Positions 1 through 8,707 of a DNA stretch of 64,000 bases are shown piece after piece (position 1 is the stretch's first letter; every line of letters begins with the position of its first letter). A model generated the notes under the pieces. That model saw only the letters and a list, made by a program, of their open reading frames with translations, had not been told where the DNA came from and searched no databases. Source of the stretch: an uncultured bacterium (lineage in GTDB: Bacteria; Verrucomicrobiota; Lentisphaeria; Oligosphaerales; Oligosphaeraceae); assembly GCA_902776645.1 (NCBI GenBank), contig CACYQT010000007.1:18557-82556 (forward strand), written 5' to 3'. The position numbers were made by a program, and so were the translations under genes.

Positions 1-94
1 GAGCCGCCGGAGGCCATTTGGATTTTTCATCAATCTACCATGTTATGTCCGCTCAAAGCCATCAGCTTCAAGGCCGACGGCGGCGAGGCTATTT

Positions 95-125
95 TTCGTG
101 TCAATTCGTGTGATTCGTGGTTCTT
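95..125. repeat. short tandem array with TCGTG core
   Basis: Three TCGTG cores start at 96, 106 and 115, so the spacing is 10 then 9 bp. The array begins about 10 bases beyond the truA stop codon. The flanking text GGCGGCGAGGCTATT recurs at 30114-30128 next to a second array of the same kind. Confidence 0.6.
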
Positions 126-135
126 AATCAATGGG

Positions 136-993
136 TTAGATGGTCTGGAAGAACGGTGGCAGTTTCGGCGTGTAGGTTTTCCATTCGTCCGGCTGCCAGA
201 AGACTTTCGCAAGGAAGAGGCCTTTCGCGGGAGCGCTGTCCGCCGCTTCGCTGCGGTTTTTCGCCTCCATGACGCGCAGGACGTCTTCAGGCTTCGCGTA
301 GCCCTGTCCGACATGGACAAGATAGCCTGTCAGCCCGCGCACCATTTTGTAGAGGAAGCTTTCACCGACAGCGACGACATACAGAAGTCCATCCTGTTCA
401 ACGAGTTCGAGTCGATACAGGTTGCGGACGGTGGAACCGATGTCGCGGCCCGGATTGGCTGCGAACGACGCGAAATCATGTTCGCCCTGCAGATAGGCGG
501 CGGCCTGTCGCATGGCGTCGATGTCGAGTTCGTGGGGCGTCCGCCAGACGTATCGTGAAACGAGCGGATGAGTTCGGCGGCCGGGCGACAGGCAGTAAGT
601 GTATGCCTTTCCGTAATTTCCGAAACGGACATTAAATCCCGCCTCGCGTTCCGTGGCGGAAAGGACGATGATGTCGTCCGGCAGCCAGCGGTTGAGTTTG
701 CGGACGAATTCGGAGGCGGTGAATTCGGGCGGCGTGGGTGCCGTGAAACAGACCTGCTGGTCGAGAGCATGGACGCCCGCGTCCGTACGGCTGGAGCCGC
801 CGACCACGAGTTCGGGGCAGCGGAGCATGAGCCGCAGCCGTTTGCGGATTTCACCCTGCACGGTTTTCAGCGTGCTTTGGACCTGCCAGCCGCAGTAGTC
901 CGTGCCGTCGTAGGCGACGACGAGATGCCATGTTTTCACGGGATATTCCGGCGGCGGTGTGTTTTCTTCTTGAATGATGGTTTCTTCTGACAT
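136..993 (-). CDS. truA: tRNA pseudouridine(38-40) synthase TruA
   Basis: This 285-residue protein should isomerise uridines 38-40 in the tRNA anticodon arm. The family signature is plain: VAYDGTDYCGWQ near residue 29 and SSRTDAGVHALDQ near residue 67, whose Asp is the catalytic nucleophile. Length is normal for TruA, with a roughly 20-residue N-terminal extension. It lies downstream of, and codirectional with, the ABC importer genes, separated by a palindromic repeat, so it may be read through from that operon. Identification is from family knowledge and is secure. Confidence 0.95.
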   Translation of the reverse strand: MSEETIIQEENTPPPEYPVKTWHLVVAYDGTDYCGWQVQSTLKTVQGEIRKRLRLMLRCPELVVGGSSRTDAGVHALDQQVCFTAPTPPEFTASEFVRKLNRWLPDDIIVLSATEREAGFNVRFGNYGKAYTYCLSPGRRTHPLVSRYVWRTPHELDIDAMRQAAAYLQGEHDFASFAANPGRDIGSTVRNLYRLELVEQDGLLYVVAVGESFLYKMVRGLTGYLVHVGQGYAKPEDVLRVMEAKNRSEAADSAPAKGLFLAKVFWQPDEWKTYTPKLPPFFQTI

Positions 994-1011
994 GATAAGA
1001 TAGAGATTAGA

Positions 1012-1061
1012 GGTAGCAAGGGCGTCCCGCCCTTGACAAGGCCGAGACGGCCTTGCACCCT
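1012..1061. repeat. GRDALAT-type palindromic intergenic repeat
   Basis: Two consecutive perfect hairpins with three-base loops: CAAGGGCG-TCC-CGCCCTTG at 1017-1035 and CAAGGCCG-AGA-CGGCCTTG at 1037-1055. Read on the minus strand it encodes ...QGRDALAT. The same core recurs at 20044-20092 and 21000-21120. It occupies the whole gap between the ATPase gene and truA. Confidence 0.8.
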
Positions 1062-1070
1062 CAAGTTTTG

Positions 1071-1838
1071 CTAGAAAAACGAAACGGCAGGCTTCATGGA
1101 AGCCACGCAGTCGTAGGTGGTTGTGAGATTTTCGGGCGTTAGGGTGGCGTCTGGCGGGCCGTCCGCGATGACGGCGCCGTCCTTCAGAAGGACAAGCCGT
1201 TTGGCGGCGTTGGCGGCCAGTTCGATGTCGTGGGTGATGAGCAGGATGGCGGTGTGGTCCAACAGGGCGCGGAGCGTCTTGACAGTGTTGACGACATGTG
1301 ATGGATCGAGCGCGGAAGTCGGTTCATCCAGAAGGAGATACGTCGGTTTCTGGGCGAGCGCGGCGGCGAGCATGACGCGTTGCAGTTCGCCGCCGGAGAG
1401 CTGGTTGCAGGCCCGTTCGGCAAGCCGTTCGACATCAAAGATTTGCATGGCCTGCTGGATGTCGCGTTCGTCTTCCTGCGTGAATTTCGTGAACGGCGAC
1501 AATCGCGCGCGGCGGCCGATGGCGACGCGTTCATAGACGGTGAAGCCGAACACGGGCGGCGCGGCCTGCGGGACGACGGCGATTTTCGACGCGCGTTGCG
1601 TTCCGGACAGTTTCCGCAGGGGGGCGCCGTCCAGCAGGACGTCGCCGTTTTGCGGAATGAGTCGTCCCGCAAGTAGTTGGAGGATCGTGCTTTTGCCGCT
1701 TCCGTTGGGGCCGAGCAAAACGGTCAGATCGCCTGGAACAAGCGACAGCGAGAAGTCGCGGACGATCGGCCTGTCGTTGTAGGCGAATGACAGGCTGTCC
1801 GCGCGGAGTTCAGTTGTGCTGTTCGGTGAGTCAGGCAT
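1071..1838 (-). CDS. ABC transporter ATP-binding protein, iron-siderophore/cobalamin (FecE/BtuD) type
   Basis: A 255-residue nucleotide-binding subunit expected on the cytoplasmic face of a metal-chelate importer. Walker A is GPNGSGKST, the ABC signature is LSGGELQRV, and Walker B with the catalytic Glu is YLLLDEPTSAL. Its start overlaps the end of the permease gene by 8 bp, indicating translational coupling. Permease and binding-protein partners directly upstream identify the class; whether the cargo is a ferric siderophore, haem or cobalamin cannot be told from sequence. Confidence 0.93.
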   Translation of the reverse strand: MPDSPNSTTELRADSLSFAYNDRPIVRDFSLSLVPGDLTVLLGPNGSGKSTILQLLAGRLIPQNGDVLLDGAPLRKLSGTQRASKIAVVPQAAPPVFGFTVYERVAIGRRARLSPFTKFTQEDERDIQQAMQIFDVERLAERACNQLSGGELQRVMLAAALAQKPTYLLLDEPTSALDPSHVVNTVKTLRALLDHTAILLITHDIELAANAAKRLVLLKDGAVIADGPPDATLTPENLTTTYDCVASMKPAVSFF

Positions 1839-2790
1839 GATGTTGTTTGTTGAGGAGCCAGAGGAAGAGCGGACCGCCGATGACGGCTGTCATGACGCCG
1901 ATGGGAATTTCGTGCTGCGTTGAAATGCAACGGGACAGGATGTCGCAGATCATCAGGAAGGCGCCTCCCCAGAGGGCCGTCGTGAGGACGATGTGGCGGT
2001 GGATGCAGCCGAAGCATTGGCGGACGATGTGCGGGATGATGAGGCCGCAGAAACTGATGATGCCCGCCATGGCGACCGTTTCGGCGGCGAGAAACGACGC
2101 GGAGGCGACGAGAACAACGGTCAGTTTTCGTGGATTTCCGCCGAGATAGAAGGCCTGCGCGTCGCCGAGGGCGATGGCGTCGATTTTGTCCGCCATGCAG
2201 CGGTAAAGGACGAGAGCGATGAACAGGAGGACAACGCCCGGCCAGAGGAGGCGCGGGTCGGTGCCCTGCAAATCGCCGAGCGTCCACCACGTGATGCCCG
2301 CAAGTTCTTCATTCTGAGCGAACGAGAGAATCTGCACGAGCACGTTGGAGGCGATGGTTCCCGCGATGACGCCCGAAAGGAGCAGGCTTTCCGTGCCGTT
2401 GCGGCCGCAACGGCTGATCCACAACACGATGGCTAGTGTGCTTATGGCGCCCAGAAAGGCGCCGAGCGGCACGGCGAAGACCCATTTGGAATAGAAGCCG
2501 AGCACGAACGACAACGCGGCGCCGATGCTCGCGCCGCCGGACAGGCCGAGCGTGAACGGCTCCGCCAATGGATTTCGCAAAACGGCCTGCAGAATCAGCC
2601 CCGCCAGCGACAAACTGCCGCCGATGGTGATGGCCGTGATCATCCGCTGGAAGCGGAGCATGAACAGCGGCCGCAGGGATTCGAAATCGTGGATGAAGGC
2701 CATAGGTGAATACCATCTGGCCCCCCAGCAGATTCCGAGAACCAGCAGGGCGATGTTCAGCAGAATGGCGACGATATCTCGAAGACGCAT
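1831..2790 (-). CDS. FecCD/BtuC-family ABC transporter permease
   Basis: A 319-residue, very hydrophobic protein with the FecCD pattern: N-terminal membrane helix, FQRMITAITIGGSLSLAGLILQ, then NPLAEPFTLGLSGGASIGA, the conserved glycine-rich block of this permease family. About ten membrane helices are expected, forming the translocation path as a dimer. It sits 12 bp after the substrate-binding protein gene and overlaps the ATPase gene, so the three form one operon. Cargo is undetermined. Confidence 0.93.
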   Translation of the reverse strand: MRLRDIVAILLNIALLVLGICWGARWYSPMAFIHDFESLRPLFMLRFQRMITAITIGGSLSLAGLILQAVLRNPLAEPFTLGLSGGASIGAALSFVLGFYSKWVFAVPLGAFLGAISTLAIVLWISRCGRNGTESLLLSGVIAGTIASNVLVQILSFAQNEELAGITWWTLGDLQGTDPRLLWPGVVLLFIALVLYRCMADKIDAIALGDAQAFYLGGNPRKLTVVLVASASFLAAETVAMAGIISFCGLIIPHIVRQCFGCIHRHIVLTTALWGGAFLMICDILSRCISTQHEIPIGVMTAVIGGPLFLWLLNKQHHA

Positions 2791-2802
2791 GACGGCAGGC
2801 TC

Positions 2803-3588
2803 TTATGGTTTTCTCAGTTGCTCGGCGAGAAGCTTGTAGCCTTCCGTGATGCGGGGGCCCGGACGCTGGATGAGATCGTTGTTCGGCAACATGACGACAC
2901 GATCCTGCTGGACGGCTTTCAGATTGCCCCAGAAGCGGTGCTTCTTGAGATTGTCGCGTTTCGACGCCGTCCAGACGATGGCGTCCGGCTGATGCTCCAG
3001 CAGCCAGTCGTAGGAGCTTTTGAAATACGCGATTTTCACATTGCCCGCGATGTTCTCCACGCCGACGCGCTGCAGCAGTCCGTCGGCCAGCGAACCCGCT
3101 CCCGCGACCATCAGGGGGGAGTCCCAAATGACCCACAGGACTTTTCGCTTCATTTTTGGTAGCGGTTTCGCTTCGCGTTCGACGCGTTCACATTCCGCCT
3201 TGGCCGCTTCAGGGCATTTCAGCGCGTCACCGAGCAGCTTGACCCATTCGACGTATTCCTCTATCGTGCTGCATTGCTTCTGGATGCAGCGGATTTTGGC
3301 GTTCTCCATGACGGTGCGGACGCCTGGATTGATCAAGTCGTTCGTGATGACAAGCGTCGGGCGGAGCGTGAGGATGCGCTCCATGTCCGGATCCGCGAAA
3401 CGGCCCGCCACAGGCAGTTTTTTGACCTCCGGCGGATAGTCGCATGGCTCGCTTCGCGCGATGAGCTGCCGCCCTTTTCCAAGTTTGAAGACAAGCTCCG
3501 TCAACGCCGGCGAAAGCGAGATGATGCGCTCCTCCTGCGCCATGAGAGGCAGGGTGATCAATAATAATATGGTAAGGAGTTTGTTCAT
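2803..3588 (-). CDS. periplasmic metal-chelate substrate-binding protein (BtuF/FecB-like)
   Basis: A 261-residue protein with a signal peptide (MNKLLTILLLITLPLMAQ, cleavage near residue 17) followed by the helical-backbone metal receptor fold typical of PF01497: RIISLSPALTELVFKLGKG, then ADPDMERILTLRPTLVI. It is the first gene of the importer operon, in the usual order binding protein, permease, ATPase. No TonB-dependent receptor is adjacent, although ExbB/ExbD genes lie 16 kb away. I saw no cobalamin riboswitch upstream, so the cargo stays open. Confidence 0.9.
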   Translation of the reverse strand: MNKLLTILLLITLPLMAQEERIISLSPALTELVFKLGKGRQLIARSEPCDYPPEVKKLPVAGRFADPDMERILTLRPTLVITNDLINPGVRTVMENAKIRCIQKQCSTIEEYVEWVKLLGDALKCPEAAKAECERVEREAKPLPKMKRKVLWVIWDSPLMVAGAGSLADGLLQRVGVENIAGNVKIAYFKSSYDWLLEHQPDAIVWTASKRDNLKKHRFWGNLKAVQQDRVVMLPNNDLIQRPGPRITEGYKLLAEQLRKP

Positions 3589-3913
3589 TTATGATGGTGT
3601 TTATAACATGTGGTCCAATTGATCAAACTTAAAATGTAATCGTTGATGGGGGAAAAGTCTAATGAATGGAAATAAGGAAAAACAGTTTGATCATGATGGA
3701 AAAAGCCGTGAGTGGAGTGACCTGTCTTATTGTAGTTAATGAGGGTGGAAGAGAATCATACAGATAAAACGTAAGAGGGGTGACTGATGCTAAACAATGC
3801 AACAAAAAATTTAGGACTGTTTTATTGATTAATGTGAAAATAGTGACTAAATTAATGGTAGTAGAAGATATACCCTATACACTAAATCTATAAAGCATAC
3901 AAGATAACCACAA
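3589..3913. other. AT-rich intergenic region without a recognisable gene
   Basis: This gap separates the importer operon (minus) from the KilA-N pseudogene (plus) and must hold divergent promoters. It is markedly more AT-rich than the flanking core genes. I found no convincing riboswitch, tRNA or inverted repeat in it. Confidence 0.5.
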
Positions 3914-4743
3914 ATGAAAACACAGGAATTAGCTGTTCAAGGTGTTGGCATTCGCATCACGAAGGTCGATGGAATGGACTTTGTCTGTCTCACAGATATT
4001 GCAAAACAGAAAAATGCTTTTTTTCCCGCTGTTGTCATCAAGAACTGGATGCGTTCCAAAATGACTGTCATGTTTCTTGGGTTATGGGAGCAACTAAATA
4101 ATCCGGCTTTCAAACTGGTCGAATTCGACCAGTTTAAAAATGCAGCGGGTACGAATGCCTTCGTGCTTCCTCCCCAAGTCTGGATTGAGCGAACAAATGC
4201 TATCGGACTTATTTCAAAGTCTGGTCGCTATGGTGGCACGTATGCCCACCGAGATATTGCTTTGAATTCGCCAGTTGGGTTTCCGTAGAATTCAAATTAT
4301 ATTTGATTACTGAATTTGAACGTCTAAAGGCAGAGGAGCAAAAGCAGCTTGGTTGGTCTGCCAAGCGAGAACTGACAAAGCTAAATTACCGAATTCATAC
4401 GGATGCCATCAAGCAGAACCTTATTCCGCCAGAAGTCAGCTCAAGACAGGCAAGCCTCATTTATGCAGACGAGGCCGATGTGCTTAATGTCGCCATGTTC
4501 GGCATGACGGCAAAAGAATGGCGTGATGCCAATCCTGACAAGGAAGGCAATATCCGCGATTATGCCACTATCAACGAACTCATCTGCCTCGCCAATTTAG
4601 AGAGTCTGAATGCTGTCATGATAGACGAGAAAATCCCGCAACATGATCGTCTTCTGAAACTCAACCAGACTGCCATAAGGCAGATGACGATACTGGAAGA
4701 AGTTCACTCTCGACAACTTTTGAAAGAAGACAGCCAATCATGA
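3914..4743 (+). pseudogene. KilA-N domain protein, frameshifted
   Basis: Two reading frames together encode one KilA-N protein of about 276 residues. The first part (to the stop at 4286-4288) carries GVGIRITKVDGMDFVCLTDIA and SKSGRYGGTYAHRDIAL. The expected continuation EFASWVSVEFKLYLITEF is read from 4264 in the next frame and runs to 4743. One T is missing from the run at 4261-4263. The family is a DNA-binding domain common in phages and accessory islands. The surrounding AT-rich composition suggests transfer. This is either a genuine pseudogene or a homopolymer sequencing error. Confidence 0.85.
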
Positions 4744-4822
4744 GCAAGATTGAAAGACCCATCTGTCATGAGTCTTTCTCCCTTTTCATCATGCTTATGG
4801 ACATATATTCCACATTGTCATA

Positions 4823-7800
4823 TTATTTTTCTGTACCGATATAGAGATTGACAGGGCCCAGGAGGCCGGCGGGCTGCAGCTTGTCGTCTTTCGTCCAATG
4901 ATGCCATGTGGTGAAGGCGATGCGGCCCGTGGGGCTCGGTTTGCCTTCCTTGAACCATTGCGGCCATGCCTTGAGGGCGACGCCGCGCCATTCGACGTCC
5001 GGCGGGAGCTGTTCGTCGCCGATGAGGCGGTTGATCCAGCGGTTCGTCACTTCAATTCGCAAATCGTTCTTCCCTTCCTTCAGAAGGCCCGTGACGTTGA
5101 CGCGGTAGGGCGACTTCCAGAGGATGCCGCAGTCGTGGCCGTTGACGAAGACGCGGGCGTTGACCATGACGTTGCCAAGATCCAGCAGCAACGGCGCATT
5201 GGCCGCTTGCGCAGGCAGATCAAAGGATTTCGTATAGGTGGAAGTCCCTGAGAAGTAACGGATTCCATTGTCGTCACTATCCGTGTAGGACATGAGTTTC
5301 GGGAAGACGGCGGAGGCGGGGGCGCCGAGATTCGGCGGGAAGGAGACGTTCCACGGGCCGTCGATGGCGATTGGCTTGGGGAGATTTTCGACGGCGATTT
5401 TCCGTTCGCCGTTCGCCGTCTTGACGGCGAGCGTGCCGTTGGCCCAGGCGGTCAAAGCAAGCTTGCCGCCGTCGGCTGAATGGAGCTCGTAAGTCGGTTG
5501 GCCGGTGGCAGTTGCGGGAATGGATATTTCCGCATGCTCGGGATAGACGGCATGGACAGGCTTGCCGTCGAATTCATAATCCATGACAAGCTGTTTGTAG
5601 CGCATGGGTGTGGGATCGCCGCCCAGGGAGGCGTTGGTGACGGCGACATCAAGCGTTCCGTCCTTCGAGACCAGTTTCTGCAACAGTTCGGTGACATCCT
5701 TGCCGCCACCTCCTTCGATGGCCTCGTAGGAGGCTTTCTTGACAACAAGTTGATGCAAGGAGGCATCATTGTTAGCTGGTATCCAAGTGGCTGTGGTGAC
5801 GGCATTTTCAGCGGAACGGGCCGGAAGAGGTTTGCGGAAGACGATGAAAATGGAGGCACCTTCGTCAAGATGTATCTGGACGTTGACGCCGCCGTCTTTC
5901 ACGTCATAGACGGCGGCGGTTTCGCAGAGGCCTGTTTCGGCGTTCCAAAGCTCCGGCAGACGGCTGTTAACGCGGAATGTGGCGGTGAAATCGGCGACGA
6001 CGCCACGGGCGTTCGTGACGAAATACCAGTCGTTTCCGTTGTCGTCCGTACGATGGAGGTAACGGATGTCGAGCCGTTTGCTGGCGGCGACGGTGAAATC
6101 CGGCTGGACGGAAATGGCTTTCAAAACAACTTCCGGCGTGACGCCGAAGAAGACGCGGCCTTTGCCGATTGTGCGGGAGGTCTTCGCCTTGCCGTCCATG
6201 TCGCCCCAAAGCTGTTGCGCAAGAGCGGCTTGACGATTGTCGGCGGCGGGATAGTTCGTGAGTCCGAGCGGACTGGCGGGACGGTCGCCAAGCAGGATGG
6301 AAGCGCCGTTTTCCGCGAGTTCGGCGATTTTCGCAAGTAGTTCCGGCGTCGCGTTTTTCGTGTGTTTGACGATCAGCAGCGGGACGGAGAGGCCGCTCGG
6401 CAGGACGACGCGGCCGTCCTTCACGGCCGCGGATTCGACGAACGTCCTGGAATCGACGCAGTTGCCGTGGTAGCCGTATGGCAGCGCGGGCGACATGTCC
6501 ATGCCGCAGGGGGCGCTTTCGGAAGAAACATAGAGCGCGTCACTGACGACACGGCCCTGCTGCAGCATGAACTGCGCGCGGGCGAGATAGGCGAGCCATG
6601 CGGGGAATGTGCGCCACAGCGTGTTGTGGCGGTTGAAATGGAAGCCCCACTGGCCCATCGTCATGCCGGGCGTCGTGACGGTCCACGGCTGGTGGGCGTA
6701 GCTGTGGAAGATGAAGCGGTTGACGCCCGCGATGTAGGCATTGTCGCCCTGTATCTTACGGGCGGCGGGATGCATCTGCCAGCGGCCGTTGGCGGGGGTG
6801 GCGGTGAACGTTTCCGTACTGGCGTATTTGCGGCCATAGACCTGCGCGAGATTGCCTGCGAGATTGGCGTTGCCCGTGGCGGTGGTGTTGGGGCCGCCCC
6901 AGAATTCGCCCATGGGGACATCCGCCTCGCGGCCTTGCAGCAGTTGGTCGAAGGGGCCGCCGTAGGGTTCGGAGAAGAAGTCGAGCTTCGCCTCATGGCA
7001 GAGCTGTTTGAAATAGTCCGCGTAGCATTCCGCGAAGAGGTCGGTGACGGCGCGGCGGTAGTCGTTGAGGAAGCGTTCCGTGTAGTCGGCGGATTCCATG
7101 AAACGGCCCGTCAGAATCGGCAGAAGCGGGAGGACGTCATAGCCGCGCAAACGGCGGAAATCATCGCGGAACGTGTCGGTCCAATTCTGGACACCGACTT
7201 CATAACTGTCGATGAGCGAACCTTTAAGGGCGGTTCCCGCCAACGGTCCCGCGTTTTTGACGACGATGCCCATCATGCCGTCCCATGCGGCTTTGACGGC
7301 CTTTTTCGACATCTTGTCGCATTCGAGGCCGCGGCCGAATTTGGTCGTGGGATGGTTGTAGCGGCCCGTCAGCGTGTAACCGAAACGGATGATGGTCCAT
7401 TTTCCGGCCGGCGCATCCCATGCGAGCTTGCCGTCGGCGGACATGAATTTGGAAATATCGACGACGGAATCTTTTGCGATGATGGAAGCGGGCGTTGGAT
7501 TGGCGCCGCGCGCAAAATTGTTGTTCGCAATGAAATAGGCCTTGCCCTGCACGTTCTGGATGCGCTGTCCGGCCTGGAGGGAGATCTGGACGAGCGGCAT
7601 GTCAGGCTTGCTGATCGTGACGAATTCGAACTTGTAGAACCGCGCGTTCCGCGTATCGAAGCTCAACTGGTTGCGACTGTTGATCAACGGCGCATTGCTG
7701 ATGAATTTTTCGAATTTCACGCCGTCGTCGGAGCTGTAGACATTGAGACGGGCCGTCAATTGATAGACGGTGGCCAGTTCGACGCTGATCGTGCCGACTT

Positions 7801-8479
7801 CGAACGGCTTGTCGAATTCAAATGTGATGGAGTCGCCTTCGCCTGCCTTCGCGTGACGCGGGAATTTGATGGTTCGGCGGATGTTGTCGTTGAGGATGTA
7901 GTCCAGCCGCGGTTCGCCCTGCAGCGTGGAGGTTAGTTTCGGATTGGCGGCACGGAAATCAACGCCGTCGCCGGCGACGGACGGAAACGCCAGAACGGCG
8001 ATGTCGCGATAGAAATCCATGACGGTTCTCGGTTTCGGGAGATCGATTTCCAGCCGTTTGCCGCCTTCCGCGTATGTTTCGGAGAACGTGACGGTCTTCA
8101 TGGCGTCCTCCTTCTGGATCCATGGACCGCCGCTGGACGACCAGCCCGGACAGTTGTGGAGGCAGACCTCCATGCCGTGCGACGCCGCGCATTCGATGGC
8201 ATACTGGACCATCGCAAACCATTCAGGCGAAAGGGTTTTGATATCGCCGTCTGGGAGGCCCTGCCCGATGTCCAGAATGGTGAAACCGCCGAGGCCCGCC
8301 TCGTACATGGCGTCGATATCGGCCTTGATGCCTTCTTTCGAGATGTTGTAGTCGAGCCAATGCCACCATGTCTGCGGCTTGGCCTGCATGGGCGGCGCGG
8401 CGAATCCTTCATCAAGATAATCCGCATGGATGGCGACGGCCATGACGGCCATGAACAGTGCGATGAAGCGTTTCAGCAT
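4823..8479 (-). CDS. secreted glycoside hydrolase, GH106-like alpha-L-rhamnosidase
   Basis: A 1218-residue exported enzyme with a signal peptide (about residues 1-19). The N-terminal block WWHWLDYNISKEGIKADIDA, followed by AGLGGFTILDIGQG and HNCPGWSSSGGPWI, is the recognisable GH106 pattern. A C-terminal beta-sandwich follows, with LLLDLGNVMVNARVFVNGHD and GILWKSPYRVNVT typical of a galactose-binding-like domain. It likely removes terminal L-rhamnose from pectic or bacterial glycans in the periplasm or outside. It is monocistronic with a good ribosome site (AAAGGAG). A second rhamnosidase candidate lies at 27.9 kb. Confidence 0.85.
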   Translation of the reverse strand: MLKRFIALFMAVMAVAIHADYLDEGFAAPPMQAKPQTWWHWLDYNISKEGIKADIDAMYEAGLGGFTILDIGQGLPDGDIKTLSPEWFAMVQYAIECAASHGMEVCLHNCPGWSSSGGPWIQKEDAMKTVTFSETYAEGGKRLEIDLPKPRTVMDFYRDIAVLAFPSVAGDGVDFRAANPKLTSTLQGEPRLDYILNDNIRRTIKFPRHAKAGEGDSITFEFDKPFEVGTISVELATVYQLTARLNVYSSDDGVKFEKFISNAPLINSRNQLSFDTRNARFYKFEFVTISKPDMPLVQISLQAGQRIQNVQGKAYFIANNNFARGANPTPASIIAKDSVVDISKFMSADGKLAWDAPAGKWTIIRFGYTLTGRYNHPTTKFGRGLECDKMSKKAVKAAWDGMMGIVVKNAGPLAGTALKGSLIDSYEVGVQNWTDTFRDDFRRLRGYDVLPLLPILTGRFMESADYTERFLNDYRRAVTDLFAECYADYFKQLCHEAKLDFFSEPYGGPFDQLLQGREADVPMGEFWGGPNTTATGNANLAGNLAQVYGRKYASTETFTATPANGRWQMHPAARKIQGDNAYIAGVNRFIFHSYAHQPWTVTTPGMTMGQWGFHFNRHNTLWRTFPAWLAYLARAQFMLQQGRVVSDALYVSSESAPCGMDMSPALPYGYHGNCVDSRTFVESAAVKDGRVVLPSGLSVPLLIVKHTKNATPELLAKIAELAENGASILLGDRPASPLGLTNYPAADNRQAALAQQLWGDMDGKAKTSRTIGKGRVFFGVTPEVVLKAISVQPDFTVAASKRLDIRYLHRTDDNGNDWYFVTNARGVVADFTATFRVNSRLPELWNAETGLCETAAVYDVKDGGVNVQIHLDEGASIFIVFRKPLPARSAENAVTTATWIPANNDASLHQLVVKKASYEAIEGGGGKDVTELLQKLVSKDGTLDVAVTNASLGGDPTPMRYKQLVMDYEFDGKPVHAVYPEHAEISIPATATGQPTYELHSADGGKLALTAWANGTLAVKTANGERKIAVENLPKPIAIDGPWNVSFPPNLGAPASAVFPKLMSYTDSDDNGIRYFSGTSTYTKSFDLPAQAANAPLLLDLGNVMVNARVFVNGHDCGILWKSPYRVNVTGLLKEGKNDLRIEVTNRWINRLIGDEQLPPDVEWRGVALKAWPQWFKEGKPSPTGRIAFTTWHHWTKDDKLQPAGLLGPVNLYIGTEK

Positions 8480-8590
8480 GGGTGCTCCTTTTGGTTTGTT
8501 ATGCCTGTGGACGGAATGCTTTACTAAAATGTAATGGCATGTCGATGAAATGTCTAATGTCTGGAGGGAGCAACTATGATTTTCCTTTTT

Positions 8591-8630
8591 TCTAGTCTTC
8601 TAGAATGCTAGACTTCTAGATTTCTAGAAA
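8591..8630. repeat. CTAG array, exact 8-bp period
   Basis: Five CTAG tetranucleotides begin at 8592, 8600, 8608, 8616 and 8624, exactly 8 bp apart, with varying bases between. The array lies between the GH106 gene start and the cstA terminator. Similar arrays occur at 13551-13580 (period 8) and 35016-35046 (period 9). Confidence 0.8.
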
Positions 8631-8647
8631 TACATGATGTCTACAAC

Positions 8648-8687
8648 AAAAAGCCGTCCATGCACAGGGCGCGCATGGACGGCTTTT
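8648..8687 (-). terminator. intrinsic terminator after cstA
   Basis: A near-perfect stem pairs AAAAGCCGTCCATGC at 8649-8663 with GCATGGACGGCTTTT at 8673-8687. On the minus strand it is followed by a T run. It lies 20 bp past the cstA stop. Confidence 0.88.
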
Positions 8688-8707
8688 GGCTTTTGATCAA
8701 TTTATGA

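Noticed and set aside
3589..3913. Cobalamin riboswitch upstream of the metal-chelate importer
   Set aside because: I could find neither the B12-box text nor the multi-helix layout on the minus strand.
6362..7936. Long plus-strand open frame opposite the GH106-like gene
   Set aside because: Antisense shadow of a well-defined enzyme; no ribosome site and no family resemblance.
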